From contig JAWKLZ010000003.1 of assembly GCA_041392475.1 (NCBI GenBank), positions 207,501-271,500 on the forward strand: a stretch of 64,000 bases of DNA, in the 5' to 3' direction. The notes under the pieces were generated by a model. That model saw only the letters and a program-made list of their open reading frames with translations, was not told where the DNA came from and searched no databases. Numbering within the stretch: the first letter of the stretch is position 1; each line of letters starts with the position of its first letter. This DNA is from Chitinophagales bacterium. GTDB lineage: Bacteria; Bacteroidota; Bacteroidia; Chitinophagales; UBA2359. Shown here piece after piece: positions 11,082 through 22,895 of this stretch. The translations under genes were made by a program, and so were the position numbers.

Positions 11082-14000
11082 TTACCGAACAATTACCAAT
11101 TTATCAAAACCATAAATATTGTTTTCTCCATTTATTTGGATATAATACACACCACTTTTTAGAAATCCTACATCTATACTATTTTTTAGACCATCTACAT
11201 GGATAGTGGAATTGTTAACTTGTTGTCCAATTCCATTGTAAATTCGTACTTCTACCTTTTCTTCCTCCTTTGGTGTTTCTATCCAATGAATATTCACTTT
11301 ATCTTTTACTGGATTGGGAAGTATTTTTAACCATTTCTTTTCAAACAAGGAAGTTGCTGTTTTGGAGGAACTATTGGTAATCAAAGCAGCATTGCGAATA
11401 TAATGTTCTTCAAAATAAGTACTTAGTATAGACTGTGCTAAAATATTGGTGCGTGGATTTAAAGATATGTCTGTCGCATAGTGACGAATTTGGGTTTCAT
11501 TGGACAAAACTTGGTCTTGTGCCATGAAAGTTATCATATTTACAAACGCCTGATTATCTGTTGTGTTTGTAGGAATGCGATTAAGCGTTTGCATTGTTTT
11601 TGTAATATCTCTCTTTTGTAGATAGGTGGCTGCTAATATTTTATCTGACCAAACTTCTTGTTGTTGTTCCAAAAGGTTGATAACTTCTGTATGGTCACTA
11701 TTGGCTAATTTATATTGTATTTGCTGTACCAAATATCTTCTTTCATCTTTTGGTTCAATAGGATGTATTGGAGGGTTTGGAGGTGTCTTTCCACCACATG
11801 GATTGTTTAATGGAATACATGACTGTGATTCTCCACATGGATTTAGAAGATTACTACCATTTCCAGTATTTGTTGTGATAGGGGGAGGAGTATTTCGCCA
11901 GTTAATAGCAGTCAAAGTTCCCGATGATTCATATACACCTTTATCCCAAGAACCTCTATAGGCGAATTCTGTTTCATCCAAACAATTTCCAACAACAGGT
12001 AAAACACAGTCAGTATGCAGATACCAATCAAAAACAGAGCTTATAGAGGTGTTATCTGTATAAGTATGACAGTTGATTGTAAATCCTAAATCTATATTAT
12101 TTTGTTCAAACTGTGTGGCTGCAGGAAATACTCCATCAAAAGTATTATCTTCTACATAAAAATCTAATCCACTATTTGCTACTTGTTGAGAGTCATAAGC
12201 ACTGTTTTTAATGACCAAACCTCTGGTCAAAAAGTTAGAAGGTTCTCCAGTTATAGAACTATAAAATTTATTTCCCAAAATTTCAGACATCGAAGAAGAT
12301 TCTGTTAAAATACCATGACTCACATGATTATAGGTGTTAGGTGGATTTACTGCTGAAATAATTATAAAACCCTCACTTAAATAATTTGAAGAAAAACCTT
12401 CGGGCATTTCTTCAAATATGTTGAAAGAAACATCAGCAAAGTTGCTTTTATTAAGTGTTATTCCTTTATGTACGTTGGTAAAGGTATTGTCAAAAATTTG
12501 TTGTGTAAGAGCTGCTCCAAAATTCATTACATACACTCCCTCATACAAATTCTTAAAAGTATTCCCTTCGCAATCTTCTCCAATTTTAAAATTAGAACTT
12601 AGAATAGAACAGGCTTTGCCTTTATGTTCATTATCTAAATTAGAAGCAGTAGTTTCAAAATGATTTAGAATAATTTTGGGCGAATCTGCTACATTCGACA
12701 TCCTAATGTGTATATAGTTAGGTTTTAAAAAATCAGAATCATTTGTATCACCAAAACCATTGCTATTAATAAAACTACACTCTATAATTTTATTTTCTGA
12801 AAGTGCAGATGTCAAAGAAAAATGTATTCCAATACGGTTATTTTCAAACAAACAATCAAAAACATCTATTAATCCTCCCCCTCCATATTTTGAACCTACA
12901 ATAATAGATTTATCATCAATTGCTATTTCAGCATCTTTGATGATACAATATTTTAAATAAGCAAGTCCGTGATTTGGGTGATTTTCAATAGCGTTGATAT
13001 AATTGGTTGGGTGGTCTTTGTCATAATCGCCTTCTACTCTAAGTCCCTTCCATATAGGAATATTATTTGGGCATTCACTTGCACGAAAAGTAACATTATT
13101 TACTTCCAACCGCCCACCTCTCTCAACAACAATACCTGAATTTTCACCAATAAATTCCACAATTGCTCCTTCCTCAATAGCAAGAATTGCACCTTGTTTA
13201 ACTGTTACTGTTCCCTCAATTGTAATGATATTATCAGCTGTTAAACTACTGGGTTTCCAATAATCATTCAAAGGGTCATTAGGTTTGACATCTATATTAC
13301 CCAATATTCCCATGTCTGCATAGGTTACTTCATACTCCTCTTTAAATTCACAGCCTCCTATTTGACTTTGTACTATTAGTGTATAAATGCCAGGGTGATT
13401 AACAGAAAGATTGGGAGCAGTACTTGGTATGTTTGATTCTTGTAGTGTATTTTGCCCTTCCTTCCATTCCCAACTCATATAGATAGTAGGGTTTGTTTGG
13501 TCTAAATCGATAGAAGAAGAAGGCTGACACTCATCTTTATTAGGGGTTACTATAGGAACTTCAGATGGCAAGAAATTAGACACAGTAATTTCTTTTTGTC
13601 CAATAACAACGCAATCATCTCCATCTAATGCTTCTAATCTATAGGTATTAGTACCTTCTTGAGTAAATGTTAGAGAAGGATTGATACTAATTAATTCAGG
13701 GGTATCATTTTCATCTAAAATGTACCATTTATGGTCAGTGAATTCATCAGATACGACCAAATTATCTCCTTCACAATAAGAAGATTGATTACCTAAATTA
13801 ACAGTTCCATCAGAGGTTGTTATACTAAATTGAAATATTTTAAGTTGATTACAGGGCTTATTTCTGACACTTAACTGATAAGTGGTTGTTCCCTCTGGAA
13901 TGACATTTGTATCAAATCCATTGGGTATGGCGATAAAAGAACCATTATCATTTGTCCAAGTTAGCTCATACTGGGTTTCCTCCCCAATAGAAGTTAAGGA

Positions 14001-16323
14001 AGCATTTAAGTGGATAACTTCTCCACTACAAACAAAACCTCCATTAGGAATTTCCGTACCATCAACCATAGTCATTGTAATCTCAACTATATCATCCAAA
14101 ATGTCTACTACTTTTACTTCAATCTCGTCTGTTACAACTATAGAAGTTCCATCGTCTCCTAAACAATCAGCAACTACCCGATAGATTCCTGCATCTTCTG
14201 CACTCATGGATGAAATGGTCAATGATTTAGTTGTTGTATTGATGGCATAATTCGCATTCTCAGGTGTTTCCCAATGAATATTTGAAACATCTCCATGTTT
14301 TGTAAGTGTCAAAGATTGTGTGTCTCCTTTACAAACCTGTAACGGCTCATTTCCTTCATTAATGACAATGTGTTTAACGCTTACAGCTACTTCTTTGGTC
14401 AGTATACAAGCAGTTTCGTTGGGAACATTTGAAATATCATAGGTAATTTTAACTGTATAAACTCCTGCATCTGTAGGTTCTGCTTCGACAATTTCATATA
14501 TACCAGTATTACTTAAATGAGTCTGATTATCACTTTCGTGATACCATTTTAAATTACCTACTTCACTTATCGCACTTAAAGATATATTCTCTCCTTTGCA
14601 AACGTCTAAGGTAGAGGGTGTTTGAACTTCAAAATCGGGCTCTCCAATACCTACTTCTGCCCAAGCATTTCTGATTTGAGCTTTTATGTAATTTGGGTTG
14701 GCAAAAATGGGATAAATATTTTGCTCACTTGTCAATAAATCAACTGCATCTTGGTAATAATCTCGTAGTAAGAGATATGATTCAAGTCCTCCTGTTCCAA
14801 GTTCATCATCTGTATTTTCACTAATTTCTAAAGCTGTTGTGATGATTCGAGCAGTAACTTCATCACCAATACCACATATAGGTTTATTAGTGATAGCAGA
14901 AGGTTCAGATAGCAGATAAAATTGATGAGTTACTACACGTAATCTTTGGTACTGACCAAATGAATTGTATGCGGAAGAACCAAAAAGTAGAAAAGTTCGC
15001 ATATTTCTATTCAAACCACCTCTATACTCTGGTTTCTCTAAATCAAATGCGAACTTTTCTATATTGGTAGCCCATATATCAGCAAATCCTTCACTAAATT
15101 CACCATTAGAAAGAACAGAAGTTGAAATACCTTGATTGAACCGATGACCTAATTCATGGGTAGGAGTACGAAATGAAACAGGACTATCTTCTATAAAATT
15201 TTGATTTGAATTTAGAGCATTTCCATTAGGCTTATATCTTATATACCCAATTTCATCACAATGAGAAGCATCATACCAATTATCATTTTTGTGAACTTCT
15301 TTAAAATAGTTCAATGTTTCAATAAAGGAAAAATGAATTGTTATTATAGCTTCTTCAAAATCTTCGTAGATTAAATCATTAGAATTCTCAAAGTTAATAT
15401 CCCAAGGAAAAGAAAAATTATTGTTATCAAAAGTCCAATTATTATCAAGATTTCTGTATAATACTCTTTGGGTATGAGGAATACAGTAATGCAAAGGAGC
15501 TGAGGCAAATACATAATTATTAAACCCTATTTCTGTTGGTGCTGTATGTATTAGTATGGATTCACCAGTTATCGTTTCAAAAATATACCTCAATGTATAA
15601 TAATAATTAGGAGTTAGTCCTTCATTCAAAGCACTAATTGTAGAATTATTAGGAGTTTGCCATCCTAAATCTGTTAATTGGAAAGTCTTATTTTCTCCTA
15701 TGATAGGAGCTTTATTTTTATCAATTGCCTTAACTGCTAAAAAATCTTTTGCTATTCCTGTATCAGCAATTGTATAATCTGCATCTGTAATGAAGTTAAG
15801 TAATTCATTATTTTTTTTCAATGCAATTGCATATTTAGTATTGAAACTATCCAAACAATCTATACTTGTGGTAGGAATACTTAAATTCTCAAAATTAATC
15901 CAAATAACAGTATGGGGATTAATTATAGTGCCAAAAGAACCAAGAGTTATTTCAGATAAAGGAGCTACTCTGATAACATTAATATTAACATCTGTAAGTC
16001 CAGTTGGTACTGATAATTTTTCACAACCCGAATAAAAAACAATGAAAAACTCTCTTAAATCTATAGGTTCATCACCTGATGTTAATTCAATTCCTCTACC
16101 AAAAGGGTAGTCTGAATCATTTTTATAATATTCGATTTCTGTGATAAATAGTTCTCGCTCTATTTTATACCATCATTGTTTGCATATCCTCTGTAACGAA
16201 ATTATTCACATTGACGTTTACAGGAATATTTTGGGCTTTTATTTGTTTTTCTAAGAATCCATTTAAAAGTAAATACAAAAATGAAATTTTGAAAAACATG
16301 AGGAATGTAAAAAAACGCTTCAT
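11082..16323 (-). pseudogene. Giant secreted HELGH metalloprotease, frameshifted near N-terminus
   Basis: The long open part encodes 1590 residues from an ATG at 15854, but that start lacks a signal peptide. Reading upstream shows the real beginning at 16323: MKRFFTFLMFFKISFLYLLL, an evident signal peptide ending KAQ, then NIPVNVNVNNFVTEDMQTMMV and a stop at 16167. The rest (YKIERELFITEIEYYKND...) continues without a break in another frame from about 16169 into the long frame. The protease carries 'THELGHRFN' with third ligand in 'FSEGFADIWA', as in M4/M36-type gluzincins, and a C-terminal lobe ending 'IRNAWAEVGIG'. Then come several Ig-like domains (VCKGENISLSA, VCKGDTQSLTL), a right-handed beta-helix region (about 900-1200) and a T9SS sorting domain (ILPNPVKDKVNIHW). 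One indel separates the signal from the enzyme, so export is probably lost unless the indel is a sequencing error. Confidence 0.8.
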
Positions 16324-17138
16324 AGTGAAATAATTTAAAGTGAAGAAAAAGCGTTTTTTTCTATGGGCTTAGTAATAAAAAAGCTCTATATTTACTTAAA
16401 CGAAAAGTATAACTGAAAAGTTGCTGTTTTATATTATTTTTTGTACTGAAATTACAATATCTTGTTCAAAGATTAAGTAGTCTTAAAAAAGGTAAATAAT
16501 TGATTATAAGAGTACTTATATTTTTGATGATGTACTTTGAGTTTTAAAAATAGGTTAAAAAATGCCTTGAATCAGGCTAAAACAATTTTTAATTACTCAA
16601 ATCAACAGTTAGCATCACAAAATCAAGAGATACGAGGTCTCTATTTGAACAAGGTATTGAAATTAATATAGAGTTTATATATTCATCTCTCTATTAAGCA
16701 ATATTTGGTTTACAAGCTTAGAGTATTATATTAAACTCGGAGACTAAAAGAATCTATTTACTTACAAAATGACATCACTACAGTATTTTAACCTTGACTA
16801 AAGCAAAAGTTCAATAAAACGAGCCTTTTTCCATACTCCAATTGAGCAAATCTTCAAAAGAAACAAAATCCCTACTTACGTCAAATCAAAAATCAATCAA
16901 GTAGGAGTGAATAATCGATAAACTATCCTTGGACTCACCTTGCCCCTCCAATAACAGTTCAGCAGTTTAACAATATAGCCATACAACAATCCCCCCATGC
17001 TCAATTTGTGCATATCGTTGCAGAATATGTCCATGTTTCCCTTTTCATGAACCCTTATATTTACATGGAAGAAAAGACAAGCTCACTCCAAAATATGCCC
17101 CTACTCCCATTATTATTGTTTTTAAAAGTACAGTCATC
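16324..17138. other. 815-bp intergenic region between divergent genes
   Basis: No reading frame of note on either strand and no RNA gene recognised. It is AT-rich and must hold the promoters of the metalloprotease (minus) and of the lectin-repeat protein (plus). The stretch 16780-17100 is slightly less AT-rich and could be eroded coding DNA, but I cannot assign it. Confidence 0.6.
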
Positions 17139-20100
17139 ATGAAAACCAAATTCAATTTATTCCTAATTGCAGTATTGCTGTATTTGTTTAATAATCAAAC
17201 CTATGCACAACCCTTCAACCCGAGTGGCCCTGAGCCAACTTCCTATTTTAAAGAACAAAGTATTCTTAACTATTGCAAAAATTACGATCAATACAATGCT
17301 ATTGTAGATTTTTGGAATTCCGAAGAACGTCCTTTGATGGAGGCTGCAGCCAAAAAGTTGCTCGCAAAAGAAAACAAACCCAGTTCGCAAAGTGACATCA
17401 ACCAACTTCAAGCGCAGTTGAAAACAGATCCAGTACGACGGTTCCAATATGCACCGTATATGCTATTTGAATTGTACAAGGCATTGGAAACCACGAGTCC
17501 CAATGCGGCTCAGACTGCCTATCAAAAACGGTACAACAAATGTGTTGCTTGCAAAAACTGGCTCTTTGCCAATCAAATATTAGAAGACTGGAAAATCCAT
17601 ACACGCGATCCCAGTGGCGTATTGCAGCCAGCCCCTCAAGGAGGGTATCAACCATTAACCTTTAGTATATGGAGAGATGTATTGCGAGATAGAGCCACCA
17701 AAAAAGGTTTTATCGCCGATGAAATCAATGCTATCTATTCTACCCCTGCAGGAGACGAACAACTTTCAAAACTTTTGGCTCCCATGATGGCAAAAACAAT
17801 TACTGATTTTGGAGACCGAACAAACCTGAAGTCACTTGGAGATGACATGCATGCTGTTTTGCAAGGCACTATTGGTGCGAGTGCAACCGTGCTAGGGGTA
17901 GCCGCTACGGGAGCCTTTGTCTTTAATACCGCCTATACCCAAGCAAAATTTACATTTACTGCAAATGAGGGAATAAAGGTAAGAGATCTTGAAAATGCCA
18001 AAGCTGCAGCGAAAGAGTTGGGAGAAGAAGGAAGCCGTCAGTTCACAGATGATGCGACTAAAAAAGTAACTAAAGAAATCACGGAGGAAGTTATTGAAAC
18101 AAACTCAAAATTGGCTGCAAAAAAAGCCAGTAAACAGGCTTCTAAACAAATCTTAAAGAAGGCAGGGGAAAACATGCAGCGACTTTTATTAGGTACAGGA
18201 TATAATAAAGCAACCAAAACAGTCATAGGTAAATTTCTTGCCAATCTTGGCTCTAAGATGGTAGGTATTGCCGCAGTTGTAGGAACATTAGCTACAATGG
18301 GACAAATTCTGGGGGAAGAAATCGCTGATGTTGCGACTACCCAAGCATACGATCAGCGTGTTAGAGCCGAGGCTCAATGGAGAGATTACAATGTAACTCA
18401 AATATTGAACCCCAGTAGAGAGGAATTGACAAATGAAATTATTGGAAATAGAGAATTTTATGGATACGAAAAAGACTATACAGTCACCGAGGAACAATTC
18501 AGAACAGAATCAATCCCCCTCATGGATGCAAAAAAAGTACGTATATTCAAAGATTTCCTCTACTTCAATGTTTCCCTACCCGCCGAACGAGGTCAATTAA
18601 CATTTGAGTACCCCGAAATCCCAGTAGAATACGGCAAAAAGAAAGGACTGAATGGAGTACAAGTATTGGATGTGCAATTTTTAAACGCCTATGATCAAAC
18701 ATTAGAGCACGCCAAAAAAATTGCACAATCGAACGATTGGAGATTAGCGACCGAAGCAGAAGTACTTAGAGCCATGTTTTATTTACAAAAATCTGGTCCC
18801 AGAGGAATGACTGCCGATGGTTCTTTTGTCATGCCCGTTACACAGACATTCACGGACTCCAAGGGTAAAACCTATAAAACAGGGCTGAACAAAAACATTG
18901 AAGGAACGAATGACGGGTTTTATTATGTGAAACTCAATCCGACACCAGGAAGAAAACCCGCCGTGGAATTTCTAAAAAGCAATCGGCAACCCAATTCAGA
19001 GATTGTCGAGTTTCAAAATGCTTGGTTAAAAAGCTTCATTCAAGCCGATAAGAACGGAAATTTAGCTTTGAGTCAAACAAAAGCAGGCAATGAAAGTGAT
19101 TGGAAAATCATCTACATTATGGAAGGTAGGGTTCGCCTCCAACATGTGGCAAGCGGAAGGTATTTATTGGCGAAATACAACAGTGTGGATAAAAAAAATA
19201 CGCACCTTGTCTTTGAACCCCTAAAAGAACCCGCTTCTTATCCAATAGCACATTACGGATCTTGGATTATTGAAAAAACTGGCGATAAGCCCAATTGGTA
19301 CCGAATCAAAACAGATGATGGTCTGTACTTACACACACAAGATGTCAAACTCCAACTTTCAACAATTGAACCCAACTGGTTCAGTCCCACTTGGATGCTG
19401 CAAGCTCCGAGGCATGATGAAGAGATAAAAAAAGCCTTGTTAAGCTACTCCTTCCAGCGACAACCCTATGAGAATGGCTATCATGGTGGAAGTTTTACAG
19501 AAGGAGCAAATGGCACGCTGATTTGGACGAATGATGTTGGAGCTTCTTGGGCAACGAAACTCGATTTTGACCACAACCAATTAGATGCAACAATTGGTTC
19601 CAACCCATATAAAAATCAACCAAATGGAAAAGCGTTTCTTTTTAAATTAAGTAACGGCAATTTAACAGGACTCGAATTTAACGGAGAAATATATCACTTA
19701 ACGGAACTACCTGCAAAAGGTCGTGTGGTTAAATTCCACAGCCAAACAGGGCTTTCGCTTGCTCAGGCACAAAACACCGCAACAGTAAGGGGATGGAAAA
19801 TGGCTTCCCCCTCTGACATACAACAAGCATGGAAGAACCAAAATTTGGATGTATATGCTTTTGGAATGATGGCAGATGGTCGTTTTGCAGTACCTGTTCA
19901 GTCAGACCACTCCAATTTTAAAAAAGGCGCAAATATTGGTGCCATAGGAGGAAATCAAGGATTCTTTTATACCACCGCATCTGAAAACATTGCCCCTCCA
20001 AAACCTAATACAAGTACAAACCTAGGCACTGTTCCCACTTATACAAATAAAACAGACACCTCCTCAACAAATAACAACACTACGCCCAATCCCACAAATC

Positions 20101-21515
20101 AATTGGTGGATTTGAATGCCACCTATTACATCACCGATGCAAAGCACAACAATTCATTGGTGACAGGTAATGTGTATGTCGGTGGAGTATATCATCTAGC
20201 AGCAGACTTTCGACGTACCGATGCCAGTTGGTATTTTATCCCGACAGGCGATGGCTACTATTATATTTATGACCTTAAATTCAATAAAGCGTTGGTTGCA
20301 ATAGATTATGGTTATCTTACCACTGCAATTCGACTTCAAGACCCAAATGGAGAAACAAACGCTCAATGGAAAATCACACCAAGTCCTGTTGCAGGAAAGT
20401 ATATTATTACCGATCGCAAAAACAATAAAGCCTTGGTAGCAGGAGATGTGGCAGACAACAATATCTATCATCAGCCACACAACAACCGACCAAATGCCTA
20501 TTGGAGTTTAATCGCTACTGATCATAAAGCACCCGCAAACAAACCGAACCCCAATGCAAAAGCTCCTACAGATAAACCAAAGCCCGAACCGACCGCAACA
20601 TACAAACCACAGCCAAAACCCACAGGTTATATTTGGCTGGATAATGACTTTATTCGAATTCAAAATAGCTCGACCAACACCCATTACCTCCACATTCAAA
20701 ATGGTAAACTGGTAAATGGACCTATCCAAGCCGACGATTTAAGCGCACAGTGGAAATTTATTCCCATCGGGAATAGCAAAAACCTTGGAGGACTCCAAAA
20801 TCGTTCGAATCCAGAACTCTATCTTGATAGGATTAATGGAGAATTTACCATTACAAAAACTTCGCAAAGACCTGCCTGGGGTGGTTTGGTATGGGGGCTT
20901 TTTCCAAAAAATGAACAACAACATGCTGATTTGGTAAGAATTCAAGGAACTACGGCTCCTTATGAGACAGCCTACCTTGAAAATGGAAAAGCGAAACTGG
21001 AGGAACTGGATGCAGCAGAACAAGAAAATAAATTGGTATGGTGGAAGATAAGCAATGAAGTACCCAATATACAGCCCAATACAACCAATACAAACTCAGT
21101 AACTCCCAAGATTCACCAGTGGCTGGACAACGGCTATGTTCGCATCAGGAATAGGCTGAACCAGTATCATTACCTTTACGACCAAAACGGTCAACTCAAA
21201 GACGGTCCAGTCGGCGTCGACCAGTTGACTGCCCAGTGGAAAATCCTCCCAGCACCCAGTAAAGGTTATGTATTTATTCAAAATAGAGCCAATCCTGAAC
21301 TATATTTGAACAACACAAATGGGAAATTGGAAGTGAAAAAAGTGCATCATATGAGTACCTCAAGTGTCCAATGGAAGATCAATCCTCTGCCAGGCGGATG
21401 GGCACTCATCGAAAATGCTTGGTACAATAATCAATACATCCACAATCAGCAAGGAGAACTGAAGATTGGAGAAGTTGACATTAATTGGGCAGGTTCGTAT
21501 TGGGAGATTCGATAA
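17139..21515 (+). CDS. Large secreted protein: helical hydrophobic region plus beta-trefoil repeats
   Basis: 1458 residues with a signal peptide (MKTKFNLFLIAVLLYLFNNQ, then TYAQ). Residues 30-470 are mostly helical and contain two hydrophobic segments, 'GTIGASATVLGVAATGAF' (about 240-262) and 'MVGIAAVVGTLATMGQIL' (about 372-390), separated by a Lys/Ala/Glu-rich amphipathic stretch. A roughly 95-residue domain occurs twice (GRVVKFHSQTGLSLAQAQ and its counterpart near 520, each with 'MTADGSF' or 'MMADGRF'). At least four ricin-like beta-trefoil units with QxW motifs ('SAQWKFIP', 'TAQWKILP', 'SVQWKINP', 'NAQWKITP') make up 640-760 and 1000-1458. There is no T9SS sorting domain. The plan, helices that could enter membranes plus lectin-like domains, resembles pore-forming toxins or adhesins, but function is inferred only. 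Confidence 0.75.
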   Translation: MKTKFNLFLIAVLLYLFNNQTYAQPFNPSGPEPTSYFKEQSILNYCKNYDQYNAIVDFWNSEERPLMEAAAKKLLAKENKPSSQSDINQLQAQLKTDPVRRFQYAPYMLFELYKALETTSPNAAQTAYQKRYNKCVACKNWLFANQILEDWKIHTRDPSGVLQPAPQGGYQPLTFSIWRDVLRDRATKKGFIADEINAIYSTPAGDEQLSKLLAPMMAKTITDFGDRTNLKSLGDDMHAVLQGTIGASATVLGVAATGAFVFNTAYTQAKFTFTANEGIKVRDLENAKAAAKELGEEGSRQFTDDATKKVTKEITEEVIETNSKLAAKKASKQASKQILKKAGENMQRLLLGTGYNKATKTVIGKFLANLGSKMVGIAAVVGTLATMGQILGEEIADVATTQAYDQRVRAEAQWRDYNVTQILNPSREELTNEIIGNREFYGYEKDYTVTEEQFRTESIPLMDAKKVRIFKDFLYFNVSLPAERGQLTFEYPEIPVEYGKKKGLNGVQVLDVQFLNAYDQTLEHAKKIAQSNDWRLATEAEVLRAMFYLQKSGPRGMTADGSFVMPVTQTFTDSKGKTYKTGLNKNIEGTNDGFYYVKLNPTPGRKPAVEFLKSNRQPNSEIVEFQNAWLKSFIQADKNGNLALSQTKAGNESDWKIIYIMEGRVRLQHVASGRYLLAKYNSVDKKNTHLVFEPLKEPASYPIAHYGSWIIEKTGDKPNWYRIKTDDGLYLHTQDVKLQLSTIEPNWFSPTWMLQAPRHDEEIKKALLSYSFQRQPYENGYHGGSFTEGANGTLIWTNDVGASWATKLDFDHNQLDATIGSNPYKNQPNGKAFLFKLSNGNLTGLEFNGEIYHLTELPAKGRVVKFHSQTGLSLAQAQNTATVRGWKMASPSDIQQAWKNQNLDVYAFGMMADGRFAVPVQSDHSNFKKGANIGAIGGNQGFFYTTASENIAPPKPNTSTNLGTVPTYTNKTDTSSTNNNTTPNPTNQLVDLNATYYITDAKHNNSLVTGNVYVGGVYHLAADFRRTDASWYFIPTGDGYYYIYDLKFNKALVAIDYGYLTTAIRLQDPNGETNAQWKITPSPVAGKYIITDRKNNKALVAGDVADNNIYHQPHNNRPNAYWSLIATDHKAPANKPNPNAKAPTDKPKPEPTATYKPQPKPTGYIWLDNDFIRIQNSSTNTHYLHIQNGKLVNGPIQADDLSAQWKFIPIGNSKNLGGLQNRSNPELYLDRINGEFTITKTSQRPAWGGLVWGLFPKNEQQHADLVRIQGTTAPYETAYLENGKAKLEELDAAEQENKLVWWKISNEVPNIQPNTTNTNSVTPKIHQWLDNGYVRIRNRLNQYHYLYDQNGQLKDGPVGVDQLTAQWKILPAPSKGYVFIQNRANPELYLNNTNGKLEVKKVHHMSTSSVQWKINPLPGGWALIENAWYNNQYIHNQQGELKIGEVDINWAGSYWEIR

Positions 21516-21540
21516 TAAGAATCAAGACTTAATTGTATTT

Positions 21541-21630
21541 TATAGTGAGACTCTTCCCATTCCGAACAGAGAAGTTAGGCATCTTAGTGTCGATGGCACT
21601 GCACAAGATGTATGAGAAAGTATCGCCTTT
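21541..21630 (+). pseudogene. 5S rRNA pseudogene fragment
   Basis: About 90 bases match the 5S gene at 2100: 'ctcttcccattccgaacaga' is identical, followed by 'gaagttaggcatcttagtgtcgatggcactgcacaagatgtatgag' with scattered changes. The first part of the gene including the strand that closes the molecule is shortened and altered, and the 3' end reads 'tatcgccttt' instead of 'ggtcgccgcc', so the closing stem cannot form. No 23S sequence precedes it. It is the decayed end of a second rRNA operon. Confidence 0.88.
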
Positions 21631-21639
21631 ATTATTTTT

Positions 21640-21671
21640 AGCCGTTGCAATATTTGTAACGGCTTTTTTTG
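21640..21671 (+). terminator. Terminator behind the 5S pseudogene
   Basis: agccgtt ... aacggct with a T run of seven follows the 5S remnant at the same distance as in the intact operon at 2220. It probably now ends transcription of the lectin-repeat gene, whose stop is 125 bp upstream. Confidence 0.8.
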
Positions 21672-21687
21672 TATGAATCAGGTTTGC

Positions 21688-22893
21688 CTATCTGTTCTTT
21701 TGACGTTGCTCCCTGAATTTTTGTTTGACTGTTTGTAAAAACAAAAGTGTATCACTCTGAAATTTATCATTAATAAATTGTTGCATTGCCAAGGTGTCCC
21801 CCGCAAATCGATTTTGAAGGGTTCGATTTATCAATATTCGATCAATTGGAGTTAACATGACTCGGTCTTGAATGGCTCTATCTTTTGGTAAATAATCCAT
21901 ATTGTTTTCTCTTGTGTGTATTTCATTGGAGTATTTTGTAGAAGGTGTATTTATTGATGGAGGATTCAAAGATTCATTCTCTAATGTTTGTTCTTTAGGG
22001 TCGGGTACAAGAGTCGGATTTTGTGGAACTGTTGTGGATGATTGAGGTAAAGAAGTATTTGCAGAAGAGCCATCTTCTTTCCATGTGGGTCGAAAAGGAC
22101 GGTCATTGTTGAAGCGGCGAAGGCGGTTTTTGATGCGGAATTGTTTGTTCAATACACGCTGTAGTTGGTGTATATCTCCTGTAAAATGTTGTTTAACAAA
22201 GTCTTGAAATTGAGTCGTATCTTGATTAAATCTAATCATGAAGAATGCGTTGATAAGTCGAGGGTTGCCACCATAATAACCTGATAAAATGTCTTTAATA
22301 AATGATTGATTGATTTCTAATTTTTTATCAATTGAAGTTGAATTATTGGAGATACTATTATTTTGATTGGAAGTGCTATAGGTAGGATTTGAAGGAGGGT
22401 TTGATTTTACATTTGTTTGAACGGTTTCTTTTGCCAATTCTTGGTTATCTGCTTTGATTTGTTCGGTGATTTGTAGTTCCAAATCTTCAATGCGCTGCTC
22501 TAATTCCTGTAATTGTTTACTCTTCTCAAAGCGTTTGTCAATGATTTGGCGATTGGCTTCAATTTGTTTTTGCAGTGCAAGGTTTTGTTGAGAATTAAGT
22601 AAAGGCTGTAAATCTTTTGCAAGAGAATCCATATTTATTTGCATTTCAGCACGGTACTCTAAATCCAATACTTGCATTTCAGCAATGTTTTCATTCAGTA
22701 GTTCAAAAATTATAGCTTGATTGCTTGTGTCATTTGCCAAAATTTCTGTCACCATATTTTTGATACCCTTTGCTGTTTGCAAATTGCGAACTGGCTCAAG
22801 TTGCTTCCGAATCACAACCCCTGCCAAGAGCAAACCGACCATCATGCCGATGATAAATGTACCTAAGACAATAAAAACTGGTTTGTAATTCAT
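21688..22893 (-). CDS. Membrane-anchored Spy/heavy-metal-sensor-like protein
   Basis: 401 residues from the Met at 22893 (MNYKPVFIVLGTFIIGMMVG), chosen because it begins a single N-terminal membrane helix and follows the stop of the upstream gene by two bases; the longer frame overlaps that gene. After the helix come a long coiled coil (about 60-160), a Ser/Asn-rich linker, and two helical segments with 'LINAFFMIRFNQDTTQFQ' and 'RILINRTLQNRFAGD'. The latter resemble periplasmic helical stress sensors (Spy/CpxP or heavy-metal resistor-like). Third gene of an ECF sigma operon, so probably the envelope-stress sensing or effector part of that circuit (inference). Confidence 0.7.
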   Translation of the reverse strand: MNYKPVFIVLGTFIIGMMVGLLLAGVVIRKQLEPVRNLQTAKGIKNMVTEILANDTSNQAIIFELLNENIAEMQVLDLEYRAEMQINMDSLAKDLQPLLNSQQNLALQKQIEANRQIIDKRFEKSKQLQELEQRIEDLELQITEQIKADNQELAKETVQTNVKSNPPSNPTYSTSNQNNSISNNSTSIDKKLEINQSFIKDILSGYYGGNPRLINAFFMIRFNQDTTQFQDFVKQHFTGDIHQLQRVLNKQFRIKNRLRRFNNDRPFRPTWKEDGSSANTSLPQSSTTVPQNPTLVPDPKEQTLENESLNPPSINTPSTKYSNEIHTRENNMDYLPKDRAIQDRVMLTPIDRILINRTLQNRFAGDTLAMQQFINDKFQSDTLLFLQTVKQKFREQRQKNR

Positions 22894-22895
22894 TG

